From: Mogibacterium sp.
Lineage (GTDB): Bacteria; Bacillota; Clostridia; Peptostreptococcales; Anaerovoracaceae
NCBI GenBank assembly: GCA_012840975.1
Contig: DUVP01000007.1
Span: forward strand, 1 to 64,000
Length of the DNA stretch: 64,000 nt
Direction: 5' to 3'
Part shown: positions 19,007-28,612 of the stretch, in pieces
Numbering within the stretch: position 1 is the first letter of the stretch
Layout of the letters: the number at the start of each line of letters is the position of its first letter
Translations under genes and position numbers: made by a program
The notes under the pieces: generated by a model
Told to the model about the DNA's origin: nothing
Database searches by the model: none
Seen by the model: only the letters and a program-made list of their open reading frames with translations

Positions 19007-19384
19007 ATGAACATTAAGAGTAATCTCAAATACAGCAAAACTCATGAGTGGGTTGAAGAACTGGACAATAATTGTGCTCTCATGGGACTGGATGACTATT
19101 CCCAGGATCAGCTTGGAGAACTGGTCTACATTACTTTGCCTGAGGTTGGAGATGCTGTTACAGTCGGAGAATCCTATGCGGATGTAGAGAGTGTTAAGGC
19201 TGTTTCAGATGTCTTTTCCTGTGTTACAGGCACGGTGGCAGAGATAAATGAAGAATTGGTCGACAGTCCGGAGAAAGTAAATGAAGATCCTTACGGTGCT
19301 TGGCTTGTAAAAGTTGAAGAGATCTCTGCTTACGGAGAACTGATGGATGCTGACGAGTACAAAGAATACTTGTCCACTCTATAA
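19007..19384 (+). CDS. gcvH: Glycine cleavage H protein
   Basis: The lipoyl carrier that shuttles the aminomethyl group between GcvP, GcvT and Lpd. It has 125 residues, the usual length. The lipoylation site is Lys64 in ESVKAVSD, and the N-terminal KYSKTHEWVE and GDAVTVGESYADVES blocks are typical. AAAGGAGG precedes the ATG. Confidence 0.96.
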   Translation: MNIKSNLKYSKTHEWVEELDNNCALMGLDDYSQDQLGELVYITLPEVGDAVTVGESYADVESVKAVSDVFSCVTGTVAEINEELVDSPEKVNEDPYGAWLVKVEEISAYGELMDADEYKEYLSTL

Positions 19385-19420
19385 TTTTTCTTGTTACTAA
19401 CGCAGAAAGGAGGGATTTTT

Positions 19421-20743
19421 ATGAGTAGCTACGTCCCATCTACAGAGGAACAACGGCTTGAAATGCTCAAAGCTGTCGGAGTATCTTCTTTTGAGGATTT
19501 GTATGCTGATGTTCCCGAGGGTATGCGCCTGAAGGAAGGTGACTTGAAATTACCTGACGGAATGTCTGAGATGGAAATGCTTGCAAAAATGAAAGAACTA
19601 GCGGCAGAAAACAAAATATTCTCCAGTATCTTTCGCGGAGCAGGTGCCTATAACCACTACATTCCTTCTGTGGTTAAACGTGTGACTGCAAAGGAAGAAT
19701 TTGTTACTGCCTATACACCATATCAGGCAGAAATAAGCCAGGGGGTTCTGCAATCGATTTTTGAGTATCAGACAATGATTTGTGAGCTCACCGGCATGGA
19801 AGCTTCCAATGCTTCCGTTTATGACGGAGCCTCTGCTGCAGCTGAAGCCGTAGCAATGTGCCGTGACCGTAGGCGCAATAAGGTGCTGATCTCCGGTGCA
19901 TCCAATCCGGAGGTTATCAAAGTCGTAAAAACTTATTGTTTCGGTTCCGGTGTGGAATGCGTGATAATTCCAGCAAAAGAAGGGAAAACCGATATTGCGG
20001 CATTGAAAGATGCCCTGGACGAAACTGTAGCCGGTGTCTATGTTCACCAGCCAAGCTTCTATGGTGTTCTTGAAGACTGTTCCGCCATTGCAGATGTGAC
20101 CCATGAAGCCGGTGCATTATTTATTATGGGTATCAACCCGATCGTTGCATCTGTTGTGAAGTCACCAGCTGAATGCGGAGCAGACATTGCTGTGGGCGAA
20201 GGACAGCCTCTTGGAATGCCGATGGCATTCGGAGGTCCATATCTTGGGTTTATGGCTTGTAGAGAGAAACTACAGCGTAAGCTTCCCGGACGTATTGTCG
20301 GCCAAACTACCGACGATGCCGGAAGGCGTTGCTTTGTCTTAACTTTACAGGCACGTGAACAGCATATTCGCCGTGAAAAAGCATCATCAAATATTTGTTC
20401 AAACGAGGCATTATGCGCTCTGACCGCAGCTGTTTATATGGGAACCATGGGGCCAAACGGTTTACGTGAAGTTGCAAACCAGTGCTATGCTAAAGCGCAT
20501 TATCTGGCTACGCAGATTACTGAGATTCCGGGCTTTTCCCTTGTTTATCCAGGCAGCTTTTTCAATGAGTTTGTAACCACTTGCCCGGGATGCACCGATG
20601 AACTTCTTTCCGCACTTGAAGAGAAAGATATTCTCGGTGGATTGCCTGTAGAGGAGGGCATCCTGTGGTGTGCCACCGAACTCAACAGTAAAGAGCAGAT
20701 AGATGGTCTGGTGTCTGCCATAAAGGAGGTGTTCGGTAAATGA
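19421..20743 (+). CDS. gcvPA: Glycine decarboxylase subunit 1
   Basis: N-terminal half of the P protein in its two-gene form, typical of Bacillota. It has 440 residues. The region with EISQGVLQSIFEYQTMICEL and MEASNASVYDGASA is diagnostic. It forms the alpha2beta2 PLP enzyme with GcvPB. The ATG at 19421 follows AAAGGAGGG. The last four bases overlap the start of gcvPB (ATGA). Confidence 0.96.
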   Translation: MSSYVPSTEEQRLEMLKAVGVSSFEDLYADVPEGMRLKEGDLKLPDGMSEMEMLAKMKELAAENKIFSSIFRGAGAYNHYIPSVVKRVTAKEEFVTAYTPYQAEISQGVLQSIFEYQTMICELTGMEASNASVYDGASAAAEAVAMCRDRRRNKVLISGASNPEVIKVVKTYCFGSGVECVIIPAKEGKTDIAALKDALDETVAGVYVHQPSFYGVLEDCSAIADVTHEAGALFIMGINPIVASVVKSPAECGADIAVGEGQPLGMPMAFGGPYLGFMACREKLQRKLPGRIVGQTTDDAGRRCFVLTLQAREQHIRREKASSNICSNEALCALTAAVYMGTMGPNGLREVANQCYAKAHYLATQITEIPGFSLVYPGSFFNEFVTTCPGCTDELLSALEEKDILGGLPVEEGILWCATELNSKEQIDGLVSAIKEVFGK

Positions 20744-22179
20744 AACTGATTTTTGAAAGAAGTGTTCCGGGACGCAGATGTTATATTTTGCCTAAATGTG
20801 ATGTGCCGTTTGAAGATATTCCTGACGACATGAAACGCCAAAAAGCGCTTCGCTTACCGGAATTGTCGGAAGTAGATATCAGCCGTCATTACACTACTTT
20901 GAACAAGCAGGTTTTCGGTGTTAACTGCGGCTTTTATCCTTTGGGTTCCTGTACAATGAAGTATAACCCCGCTGTGCATGAAGAAATCGTGGGATTTCCG
21001 GGTTTCCAAGCGATCCATCCGTTGCAGCCTGACCATACTGTTCAAGGTTGCCTGAAAGCAATAGAACTTTTGAAAGTCCGCTTATGCGAACTTCTCGGTA
21101 TGGATTCCATGACATTTCAACCGGCTGCCGGTGCACATGGTGAGTTCACAGGAATACTGTTGATCAAAGCATATTTACGTGATCATGGCGGTGAGGCACG
21201 TGACAAGATTATTGTTCCCGACTCTGCACACGGAACAAACCCTGCTACAGCCAATATGTGCGGATATAAAGTTGTTAATATTCCATCCGCACCGGATGGC
21301 AGTGTGGATCTGGACGCATTGCGTGCTGCAGTCGGTCCGGATACAGCAGGATTAATGTTGACGAATCCTAATACGCTTGGCATGTTTGATAAGAATATTT
21401 TAGAAATTACTAATATTGTTCACGAAGCCGGTGGTCTTTGTTACTATGACGGGGCCAATATGAATGCTATTATGGGAACGGTTCGCCCGGGCGATATGGG
21501 ATTTGATGTTATCCATCTAAACCTGCACAAAACATTTTCCACTCCGCATGGAGGCGGAGGTCCGGGATCCGGTGCGGTAGGCGTTAAAGAAATACTGGTG
21601 GATTACTTGCCGGGGAAGGATACCGTAAAAGAAAATGGCGAGTTTGTACTGAAGGAACCTCCGAAATCCATCGGTTCGGTTCGTTCTTTCAATGGTAATT
21701 TCCTGGTATATCTTCGTGCACTGGCATACGTATTATCCCTTGGAGGAAAAGGATTGCATGAAGCTTCGCAAAATGCTGTGCTGAATGCAAATTATCTGCG
21801 TGTCCTGTTGAAACCGCATTGCAGAACTTCCAATGAAGGTATATGTATGCATGAATTTGTTCTGACCATAGAAGATCTTCACAAAAAATACGGAGTTTCT
21901 GCCAGTGATATCGCTAAAGGTATGCTGGACTGCGGTGTACATCCACCTACAATGTACTTCCCGTTGATTGTAGACGAAGCATTGATGTTTGAGCCTACTG
22001 AAACAGAGACAAAAGAAGTTCTGGATGAATCCGCGGAGGCAATTATCGGGCTGCTGAAACAAGCAGCAACGGATCCGGAAGCTCTTCACAAAGCTCCGGT
22101 TACTACACCGGTCGGGCGTCCTGATGAAGTCACCGCTGCTCGAAGCCCGATTATTCGCTATATGGATTTTGATGCATGA
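20740..22179 (+). CDS. gcvPB: Glycine decarboxylase subunit 2 (PLP subunit)
   Basis: Carries the PLP lysine in HLNLHKTFSTPHGGGGPG (near residue 265) and the conserved FYPLGSCTMKYNP near 65. It has 479 residues. It decarboxylates glycine and passes the aminomethyl group to lipoylated GcvH. The start overlaps the gcvPA stop by four bases. Confidence 0.97.
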   Translation: MKLIFERSVPGRRCYILPKCDVPFEDIPDDMKRQKALRLPELSEVDISRHYTTLNKQVFGVNCGFYPLGSCTMKYNPAVHEEIVGFPGFQAIHPLQPDHTVQGCLKAIELLKVRLCELLGMDSMTFQPAAGAHGEFTGILLIKAYLRDHGGEARDKIIVPDSAHGTNPATANMCGYKVVNIPSAPDGSVDLDALRAAVGPDTAGLMLTNPNTLGMFDKNILEITNIVHEAGGLCYYDGANMNAIMGTVRPGDMGFDVIHLNLHKTFSTPHGGGGPGSGAVGVKEILVDYLPGKDTVKENGEFVLKEPPKSIGSVRSFNGNFLVYLRALAYVLSLGGKGLHEASQNAVLNANYLRVLLKPHCRTSNEGICMHEFVLTIEDLHKKYGVSASDIAKGMLDCGVHPPTMYFPLIVDEALMFEPTETETKEVLDESAEAIIGLLKQAATDPEALHKAPVTTPVGRPDEVTAARSPIIRYMDFDA

Positions 22180-22194
22180 TAATGGAGAGCAGTA

Positions 22195-23601
22195 ATGAAT
22201 GAGTATGATTTGATTATTATAGGCGCCGGTCCCGGCGGTTATGTGGGTGCTATCAGAGCGGCACAATTGGGATTAAGTGTTTGTGTGATTGAACGTCGAG
22301 AAGTTGGCGGTACTTGCCTGAATCGTGGCTGCATCCCGACAAAATCTCTTCTCTATACCTCTGAATTGTATGCTAAAGCGCAGCGCGATTTTGAACTGCT
22401 CGGCTTACACATAGATAATATTACTTATGATTCCGCAAAAATGTACGCACGCAAGGATCAGGTTGTGAAACGCCTTAGAGGTGGAGTAGAGCAGCTTCTT
22501 AAATCTCACGGAGTAAAACTTCTGTTCGGAACAGGCTCTGTATCGGGACCGGGAAAAGTGAAATTTACTTCTCCTGAGAAAGAAGAGACTATGCTTTCCG
22601 CAAAAAATATTTTAATTGCCAGCGGTTCCAAGCCTTTCCTCACGCAATTCCCGGGCTGCGATCTTCCCGGCGTCATTACCAGTGATGAATTACTAAGCCA
22701 GAGTGATATTGTCAAGAAAAAATTAATAGTATTCGGTGCAGGCGTTATTGCAGTAGAATTTGCCACAGTGTTTGCAAACCTGGGGTGTGAGGTTTCTCTT
22801 ATAGTCCGTAGTCGTTTAATGCGTATTTGGGATACTGATATCTCCAAGAATTTCGGGGCTGTTCTCAAAAAACGCGGAGTCAAAGTTTACGGGTTATCCA
22901 CGATAAAAGAGGTTGTTAAGGATGGCTCCGGACTTCTCTGCCGTTTTACTTCTGCCGACAAGGATTATGAATTGGAGGCAGACTCCATACTGGTCGCTAC
23001 CGGTCGCCAGACGGATACGGACGGACTGTTCTGCGATGGCTTTACCTTGCCGATGGAGAAGGGGTGCATCGTAGTAAATGATCGTTTTGAAACATCTGTT
23101 CCGGGGATTTATGCCATCGGAGACGTAATCGGAGGCATGCAACTGGCTCACCTGGCATCGGCTCAAGCCATCACAGTTTGTGAACGATTGGCAGGAAAGG
23201 AACCGAGTGTATGTCTGGACTTTGTTCCTAATTGTGTTTATACAGACCCTGAGATTGCTGCTGTTGGCATAACAGAGGCTAAAGCTGAAGAAGAGGGGAG
23301 AAAAGTCGTAATCGGTAAGTATTCAATGATGGGTAACGGTAAGACAATCATTGAAAACGGAGAGAGAGGTTTCATTAAACTTATATTTGACGCTGAAACT
23401 GATATTATTTTGGGAGCACAGCTTATGTGTCAGCGTGCTACAGATATAATTGCAGAACTCGCTAATGCATGTGTGAACCGTATGACATCAAAGCAGTTGA
23501 TCAATGTCATGCGTCCTCATCCTACTTTTTGCGAAGCAGTCACTGAAGCGGTAGAGGCAGCTCATGGTATGTCAATTCACAGTGCACCGCCCAGAAGGTA
23601 A
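22195..23601 (+). CDS. lpdA: Dihydrolipoyl dehydrogenase (glycine cleavage L protein)
   Basis: Reoxidises dihydrolipoyl-GcvH with NAD+. It has 468 residues. The FAD loop GAGPGGYVGAIRAAQ lies at about 10-24, the redox disulfide in GGTCLNRGCIPTK at about 39-51, the second GxGxxxxE nucleotide motif at FGAGVIAVEFA near 182, and the C-terminal His-Glu pair in HPTFCEAVTEA. It is the last gene of the operon, 15 bases after gcvPB, and is followed by a strong terminator. Confidence 0.96.
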   Translation: MNEYDLIIIGAGPGGYVGAIRAAQLGLSVCVIERREVGGTCLNRGCIPTKSLLYTSELYAKAQRDFELLGLHIDNITYDSAKMYARKDQVVKRLRGGVEQLLKSHGVKLLFGTGSVSGPGKVKFTSPEKEETMLSAKNILIASGSKPFLTQFPGCDLPGVITSDELLSQSDIVKKKLIVFGAGVIAVEFATVFANLGCEVSLIVRSRLMRIWDTDISKNFGAVLKKRGVKVYGLSTIKEVVKDGSGLLCRFTSADKDYELEADSILVATGRQTDTDGLFCDGFTLPMEKGCIVVNDRFETSVPGIYAIGDVIGGMQLAHLASAQAITVCERLAGKEPSVCLDFVPNCVYTDPEIAAVGITEAKAEEEGRKVVIGKYSMMGNGKTIIENGERGFIKLIFDAETDIILGAQLMCQRATDIIAELANACVNRMTSKQLINVMRPHPTFCEAVTEAVEAAHGMSIHSAPPRR

Positions 23602-23641
23602 ATAACTATATATTCTTGAAGCGGGATAGTTTAAAGCACGG

Positions 23642-23692
23642 AAAAACCCTTGAAGTTTAGAGGTCAGAGACACTTCATTTCAAGGGTTTTTA
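23642..23692 (+). terminator. Intrinsic terminator after lpdA
   Basis: AAAAACCCTTGAA (from 23643) pairs with TTTCAAGGGTTTTT (ending near 23691), with an inner GTTT/ACTTC region. It lies between the converging lpdA and the ArsA-like gene and can serve both strands. Confidence 0.75.
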
Positions 23693-23715
23693 ATTTTATC
23701 GCTGTGCTTGCGCAT

Positions 23716-24636
23716 CTATTCATCCATAAACGAACGGGCGATTTCCTCTATCTGGGCTTCTTTCATATCTGTTGAAAGAAGCGGGATTTTATAAATCGTG
23801 GTCCCTTTAAATTCACGTTCTATAAATGCGAGGTATTTTGCCTCATCCTGTTTCTTATGCGTCCAGAAATCGCTTGTGACTTCCTCCGGAAGAAGTCTGT
23901 TGACTACATATGCGGCTATCGGGATGTTGTTATCCTTTAGTGTGCGTGTAGCCTTTATCGTTTCATCTATAGCTAATTTTTCCGCATTTAAGACAAAGAC
24001 AAAACCTAATTTTCCGGAATCGATCAGGATCTCTCTTGCCTTGGTGAGATTCTTTTTTCTTTTCATCAAGATCTCTATTATTTCGTCATTTTTTACCAGA
24101 GTACGATCTCCGGTAAGCATTTCTTTGTACTGCATAGTCTTGCGTCTTTTGGACAGAAGGACATCAACCCAGCTGCTTAACAGCTGAGGGAGTGTCAGGA
24201 GCCTGAGCGTATGTCCTGTAGGCGCTGTATCAAATACTATGAAGTCATAGTCCTCGGAAGTTTCGTTTATTATTTCGACCATCCTATCGAAAAGTGCGGA
24301 CTCGTTCGTCCCGGGACTGAGTTTTGCAGCGTCCAGTTGTTTGTTGATTTCCTCTATTATGACAACGGAATAAACTTTTCTGATAGATGATCTTATCTTG
24401 GAAAAATATTTTTCGCTTTCCTCTTCGGGATTTATCTCTGTTGCATAGAGATTCGGCTTTAACTGAACTATGTCGCTGCCTATTTTTCTCTCAAATAAAT
24501 CTGATACGGAGTGTGCAGGGTCGGTAGAAATAAGGAGAACTTTGTGACCCTCACTTGCCCTTGCATAGGCAAATGCACTGGAGCAGCTCGTTTTTCCTAC
24601 TCCTCCCTTTCCTCCAAAAAATAAAATTTTGCTCAA
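23716..24636 (-). CDS. ArsA/Get3-family ATPase
   Basis: A 306-residue, single-domain SIMIBI ATPase with deviant P-loop GGKGGVGKTS at residues 8-17, ISTDPAHSVSDLF near 36, and switch DTAPTGHTLRLL near 140. The only Cys I see is next to the P-loop (KTSCSS), so the As(III)-binding cysteines of ArsA and the CxxC of eukaryotic Get3 are absent. No arsR, arsB or arsC gene is nearby. It is probably not an arsenite pump subunit; a Get3-like or unknown client role is more likely. It follows a 91-residue gene by 19 bases, likely in one transcript. Confidence 0.85.
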   Translation of the reverse strand: MSKILFFGGKGGVGKTSCSSAFAYARASEGHKVLLISTDPAHSVSDLFERKIGSDIVQLKPNLYATEINPEEESEKYFSKIRSSIRKVYSVVIIEEINKQLDAAKLSPGTNESALFDRMVEIINETSEDYDFIVFDTAPTGHTLRLLTLPQLLSSWVDVLLSKRRKTMQYKEMLTGDRTLVKNDEIIEILMKRKKNLTKAREILIDSGKLGFVFVLNAEKLAIDETIKATRTLKDNNIPIAAYVVNRLLPEEVTSDFWTHKKQDEAKYLAFIEREFKGTTIYKIPLLSTDMKEAQIEEIARSFMDE

Positions 24637-24655
24637 ATTTTTACTCCTTTAAAAA

Positions 24656-24931
24656 TCATGGATCCATATCCATTTTGCTGAATTTGTCTTCCCAGACAGA
24701 TTTTCTGTTTACGGACATCTTTTGCCATGCTCCGATTTCAGAGTACAAGTATGGATACATCTCTAATGCGTAGTAGGTGGTCGGCATGTCAATACCTATG
24801 ATATCGCTGAAAGCGAGTATCATAAACTCCTCCATCTCTTCTTCATATGCAAGCTCCAGTTTGGAAGTTGCTCTGCTGTTGAAATCCAAAGCACCCTCAA
24901 AAAAGAGCTTTATATTATTTAAAAATCCCAT
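24656..24931 (-). CDS. Small acidic protein of unknown function
   Basis: 91 residues, rich in Met, Tyr and acidic residues, predicted mainly helical (SKLELAYEEEMEEFMILAF), with no signal peptide. No family was recognised. The ATG at 24931 follows AGAGGTATTG, a usable site. Its placement just before the ArsA-like gene suggests a partner or client of that ATPase; this is inference from context only. Confidence 0.65.
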   Translation of the reverse strand: MGFLNNIKLFFEGALDFNSRATSKLELAYEEEMEEFMILAFSDIIGIDMPTTYYALEMYPYLYSEIGAWQKMSVNRKSVWEDKFSKMDMDP

Positions 24932-24977
24932 ACAATACCTCTTTATTCCTTTACTGCAGCTTGTTATCTTTAAAATA

Positions 24978-25006
24978 AGAGCCGGTACTATTGTAGCACC
25001 GGCTCT
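24978..25006 (-). terminator. Intrinsic terminator after cstA
   Basis: AGAGCCGGT (24978-24986) pairs with ACCGGCTCT (24998-25006). On the reverse strand the stem is followed by TATTTTA. It separates the cstA transcription unit from the 91-residue/ArsA pair. Confidence 0.8.
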
Positions 25007-25028
25007 GTTTTATAAGCAACTTAAAACT

Positions 25029-26645
25029 TTATTTCTCTGCTTCAATTTCTCCAAGCGGTTTATCACTTTGGAATGCCTTATAAGCCATGAAGGCGAGTAT
25101 TATGGCAAGTACCATAAGTGCAATTGCGAAGAAGAGCATTATGAAGTTGCCACTTGACAAGTGCTGCTTGATCAGGAATCCAAGAGCTGTGATAGTAACT
25201 ACAAACATGAATACCATAGGAATAACTATCATCTGGTAAGCTTTACCCATAAATTTCAGAGCGACAGCAAGTGCTATAAGTGCGAGAGCCGCAAGCAGCT
25301 GGTTCGCTGAACCGAAGATAGGCCAGATTGCAGCGTAGCCGCCGAATCCGAGCCAGCCGGCTATAACAACGGTTACTCCTGTTGATACGTAACGGTTGGT
25401 AAGGATGTTGGCTTTTTCATCTTTACCGTCTTTGCTGAAGGCTTCCTGGAAGATAAATCTTGCAAGCCTTGTTGCAGTATCAAGAGAAGTAAGAGCAAAT
25501 GCTGAAATTGCGAGAGATGTGAAGTTTACACCGAATTCCATAGGAACGCCGAACGAAGTCATGAAAGTACCAAGACCGTTTGCGAAAATCTGAACCGGAG
25601 TACCCTCTCCTTTTGCAATGTAAGCGACAGTTATTATGGAAACAACAGCGAGCAAACCTTCAATAAGCATGGAACCGTAACCGACAAGTTTCATGTCTTT
25701 TTCATTATCGAGCTGCTTTGATGTGGTACCGGATCCTACAAGTGAGTGGAAACCGGAAATAGCACCGCATGCAACTGTAACGAAGAGCATCGGGAACATG
25801 TACTGTACGGCCGGAGCTTCGCCAACGGCAAAAGCTGTTACGGCAGGTGCTACGAGCTTCGGATTGTAAATTACGATACCGATGAGTCCACCAATAATCA
25901 TACCATACAACAGGAATGAGTTGAGGTAGTCTCTAGGCTGCAGTAGTATCCATACCGGTGTTACTGATGCAATAAAGATATAGATAAGAAGTACGATCAT
26001 CCAGGTTTCAAAAGAAAGCACCAGAGGGAACTTATTACCTATCGCTATGGAAGCTATCATACCGATTACACCTATAATAGTACCGACTAACAAGCTACCG
26101 CCACCTCTGTATACGAAGAGACCGAAAGCTACAGCCAGTATCATGAATAACATCGATGCCGTTGCAGCCGAAGGGGATGCGACAAATGTATTGGCAACGA
26201 TATTTGCGAATGCGGCAACAACCAGAAGCAGAGTCAGCCATGAGAAGGCGGAGAAAAGGATTCTGCCCATTCTACCGAGATTGATGCCTATTGATTCACC
26301 GAGAGATCTACCTTTGTTACGGACTGACAGGAAGAGAGCCCCCATGTCGTGGACACCGCCAAAGAAGATAGAACCTACGACAACCCACAGGAAAACAGGA
26401 AGCCAGCCGAAAACTGCGGCCTGAATAGGTCCTGCGATAGGTCCTGCTCCTGCAATTGAGGAGAAGTGGTGACCTAAGAGAACCGGCGCCTTTGCAGGTG
26501 CGTAGTCGACGCCGTCGTATAATTCATGCGCAGGAGTTTTCTTGCTTGGATCAAATCCCCATTTCTTTGCCAACCAAGAACCGTAAAACAAATATGCGCA
26601 TAAAAACAGAACGCCGGCAATAACTAATAAAACTATTGCACTCAT
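25029..26645 (-). CDS. cstA: CstA-family carbon starvation / pyruvate transporter
   Basis: A 538-residue, very hydrophobic protein with about 14-16 membrane segments. The family signature AGAGPIAGPIQAAVFGWLPV lies near residues 65-84, followed by GGVHDMGALFLSVRNKGRSLGE. CstA/BtsT proteins import pyruvate and have been linked to peptide uptake; the substrate here is unknown. The ATG at 26645 follows AAAGGAGC. A 163-residue gene lies upstream in the same direction. Confidence 0.92.
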   Translation of the reverse strand: MSAIVLLVIAGVLFLCAYLFYGSWLAKKWGFDPSKKTPAHELYDGVDYAPAKAPVLLGHHFSSIAGAGPIAGPIQAAVFGWLPVFLWVVVGSIFFGGVHDMGALFLSVRNKGRSLGESIGINLGRMGRILFSAFSWLTLLLVVAAFANIVANTFVASPSAATASMLFMILAVAFGLFVYRGGGSLLVGTIIGVIGMIASIAIGNKFPLVLSFETWMIVLLIYIFIASVTPVWILLQPRDYLNSFLLYGMIIGGLIGIVIYNPKLVAPAVTAFAVGEAPAVQYMFPMLFVTVACGAISGFHSLVGSGTTSKQLDNEKDMKLVGYGSMLIEGLLAVVSIITVAYIAKGEGTPVQIFANGLGTFMTSFGVPMEFGVNFTSLAISAFALTSLDTATRLARFIFQEAFSKDGKDEKANILTNRYVSTGVTVVIAGWLGFGGYAAIWPIFGSANQLLAALALIALAVALKFMGKAYQMIVIPMVFMFVVTITALGFLIKQHLSSGNFIMLFFAIALMVLAIILAFMAYKAFQSDKPLGEIEAEK

Positions 26646-26714
26646 TTTATGCTCCTTTCTTTTTCTTTTGACGCTTAAGTTATATAATTTCGCGTCATTT
26701 TAAAATGATATGTT

Positions 26715-27206
26715 TTATTGGAGGAGCTTTAGTTTCTCAGAGTCACCTTTTGCTAATTTGCTTTCATAAGCGACATTGGCACCTCTATCCAAAACTATAA
26801 GCTTGATATCCAACCAGCCTCTGAGCCCGAATTTAAATGTCTTTTTGAATTTGTATTTCTTGATTTTAGACTTTAAATTCTCTGCGACATAGGGAGCTTC
26901 CACTATGAGCGTGATAAGAGAAGACATGTGTTCTTCATCGATTTCCAGAATATCATCTAAGTTATCGATGATAGCTTTCTCCAATTTTTCAAAATCTTCC
27001 GGCAGAAACTCTCCTTCATGTTTGAAATACAGGATATGCTCAAATATTGTGCTGGCATAGATCTCTAATTTTTTTGATGCAATATATCTGGAATTTCTCA
27101 TGTAATACTTGCCGTACAGAGGGAAGACAATATCCCCCAGCGTATAGCCTTCTGTAAAATCAAACAAAGACTTCAGATTATTTTGTAAAATTTCATCAAT
27201 TTGCAT
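26715..27206 (-). CDS. Protein of unknown function upstream of cstA
   Basis: 163 residues with no signal peptide or obvious membrane segment. It has alternating helical and basic stretches (LKSKIKKYKFKKTFKFG) and an acidic central part (FEKLEKAIIDNLDDILEIDEE). No family was recognised. GGAGGTTG precedes the ATG at 27206. It lies 69 bases upstream of cstA on the same strand, so the two are probably cotranscribed. Confidence 0.7.
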   Translation of the reverse strand: MQIDEILQNNLKSLFDFTEGYTLGDIVFPLYGKYYMRNSRYIASKKLEIYASTIFEHILYFKHEGEFLPEDFEKLEKAIIDNLDDILEIDEEHMSSLITLIVEAPYVAENLKSKIKKYKFKKTFKFGLRGWLDIKLIVLDRGANVAYESKLAKGDSEKLKLLQ

Positions 27207-27431
27207 CGCAACCTCCTTTATGACATTATAAAACTACTCTGAATTGAAAACAAGTATAATTGTTAAAACAAAGGGGTAAAATCCAAAAAAACGACAAGTT
27301 TCAGACCCTTTTTTGTGAATTGAATACAAAATCTTACAGTTTTAGCATATTAAAGAAATATTTTGACAATTTAAGGGAAGATTGAGAGAATAAGAATCGA
27401 AGGAAATCATAAAAAATTCAGGAAATTACGT

Positions 27432-28505
27432 ATGAAATTACGGAAGGGGAATGTTTTGAAAAGAATATATATTGTAACAGGAGCAGCCGGATTTCTGGGG
27501 AATAATATCATAAGGAAACTAACGGAAAACAAGGAGAACGAAGTGCGGGCTTTGATTCTGCCTGGAGAAAACATCAGCTTTCTTGAAGGTTTGAACTGCA
27601 AGTTTTTCACAGGAAACGTTACAGATCCGGATTCCCTTAACGATTTATTTGAGATCGATGAAAGCAACACGGAAACAATGGGAATATATGTGATACACTG
27701 TGCCGGCATTGTATATATCAAATCCAAATACAATCCCGCAGTATATGAAGTCAATGTCAACGGCACAAAAAATATCATTGAAAAGGTTCTTGAAAAAAAC
27801 GCCAGATTGGTTTATGTAAGCAGTGTTCACGCTATTAACGAAAAACCGGCCGGCGAGACGATAACCGAAATAAAAGATTTTGATGCTGACCAGGTTGTGG
27901 GGCAGTATGCCAAAACAAAAGTGGAAGCCGCAAAATATATTTTGGAAGCGGTAGAAAAGAAAGGCCTGGATGCTTGCATTGTTCATCCCTCAGGAATGCT
28001 CGGACCGAACGATTTTACCAACGGACATGTAACTCAGCTGATAGCTGATGTAGCAAACAGAAGATTAAGAGCATGTGTGAGAGGCGGATATGATTTTGCG
28101 GATGTCAGAGACGTTGCGGACGGAATCATAAGTGCCTGTGACAAGGGGAGAAAAGGAGAGTGCTATATTCTTTCAAACAGATATATAGCAGTTAAAGAAC
28201 TCTTAGATATCGTCAGCGAAGTCATCAATATCAAAAAGATTAAAACAGTATTGCCGATGTGGCTGGCAAAATTTACAGCCCCTCTATCGGAACTGTACTA
28301 TGCCATTCTGAAGCAGCCGCCTCTGTTTACAAAATATTCCCTTTACACATTGACCTCCAACTCCAAATTTTCAAAACTGAAAGCGGAGAGAGAATTAGGT
28401 TACACAAACAGAGATATAAGAGAAACAGTAACAGACACTATAAAATGGCTGAAAGAACAGGGGAGAATCAGATTCAGACAGAAGAGAAAGAGCGGAAAAA
28501 TGTAG
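27432..28505 (+). CDS. NAD-dependent epimerase/dehydratase-family (extended SDR) protein
   Basis: An SDR with the dinucleotide motif IVTGAAGFLGNN near the N-terminus and the catalytic YAKTK (YxxxK) near residue 160. The overall pattern resembles dihydroflavonol-4-reductase-like and sugar-epimerase-like members. The substrate is unknown. Two starts are plausible: ATG 27432 (AGGA 8 bases upstream) or TTG 27456 (GGAAGGGG 6 bases upstream, beginning right at the Rossmann strand); I give the longer one. It stands alone, with a strong terminator behind it. Confidence 0.85.
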   Translation: MKLRKGNVLKRIYIVTGAAGFLGNNIIRKLTENKENEVRALILPGENISFLEGLNCKFFTGNVTDPDSLNDLFEIDESNTETMGIYVIHCAGIVYIKSKYNPAVYEVNVNGTKNIIEKVLEKNARLVYVSSVHAINEKPAGETITEIKDFDADQVVGQYAKTKVEAAKYILEAVEKKGLDACIVHPSGMLGPNDFTNGHVTQLIADVANRRLRACVRGGYDFADVRDVADGIISACDKGRKGECYILSNRYIAVKELLDIVSEVINIKKIKTVLPMWLAKFTAPLSELYYAILKQPPLFTKYSLYTLTSNSKFSKLKAERELGYTNRDIRETVTDTIKWLKEQGRIRFRQKRKSGKM

Positions 28506-28534
28506 GAAAGTAATAATAATATGTAATATAAGTT

Positions 28535-28571
28535 ATACAGCTGATATCGCAAATTGCGATATCAGCTGTAT
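28535..28571. terminator. Bidirectional intrinsic terminator
   Basis: A perfect 17-bp stem: 28535-28551 (ATACAGCTGATATCGCA) with 28555-28571 (TGCGATATCAGCTGTAT), and a 3-base loop. It lies between the converging SDR and amidohydrolase genes. Confidence 0.85.
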
Positions 28572-28612
28572 TTATTTCATATGAGAAAGTGATTATAAAA
28601 AGAAATTTACAT

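Noticed and set aside
23716-24636. Arsenic resistance operon
   Set aside because: Only an ArsA-like ATPase is present, lacking the As-binding cysteines, with no arsR, arsB or arsC beside it.
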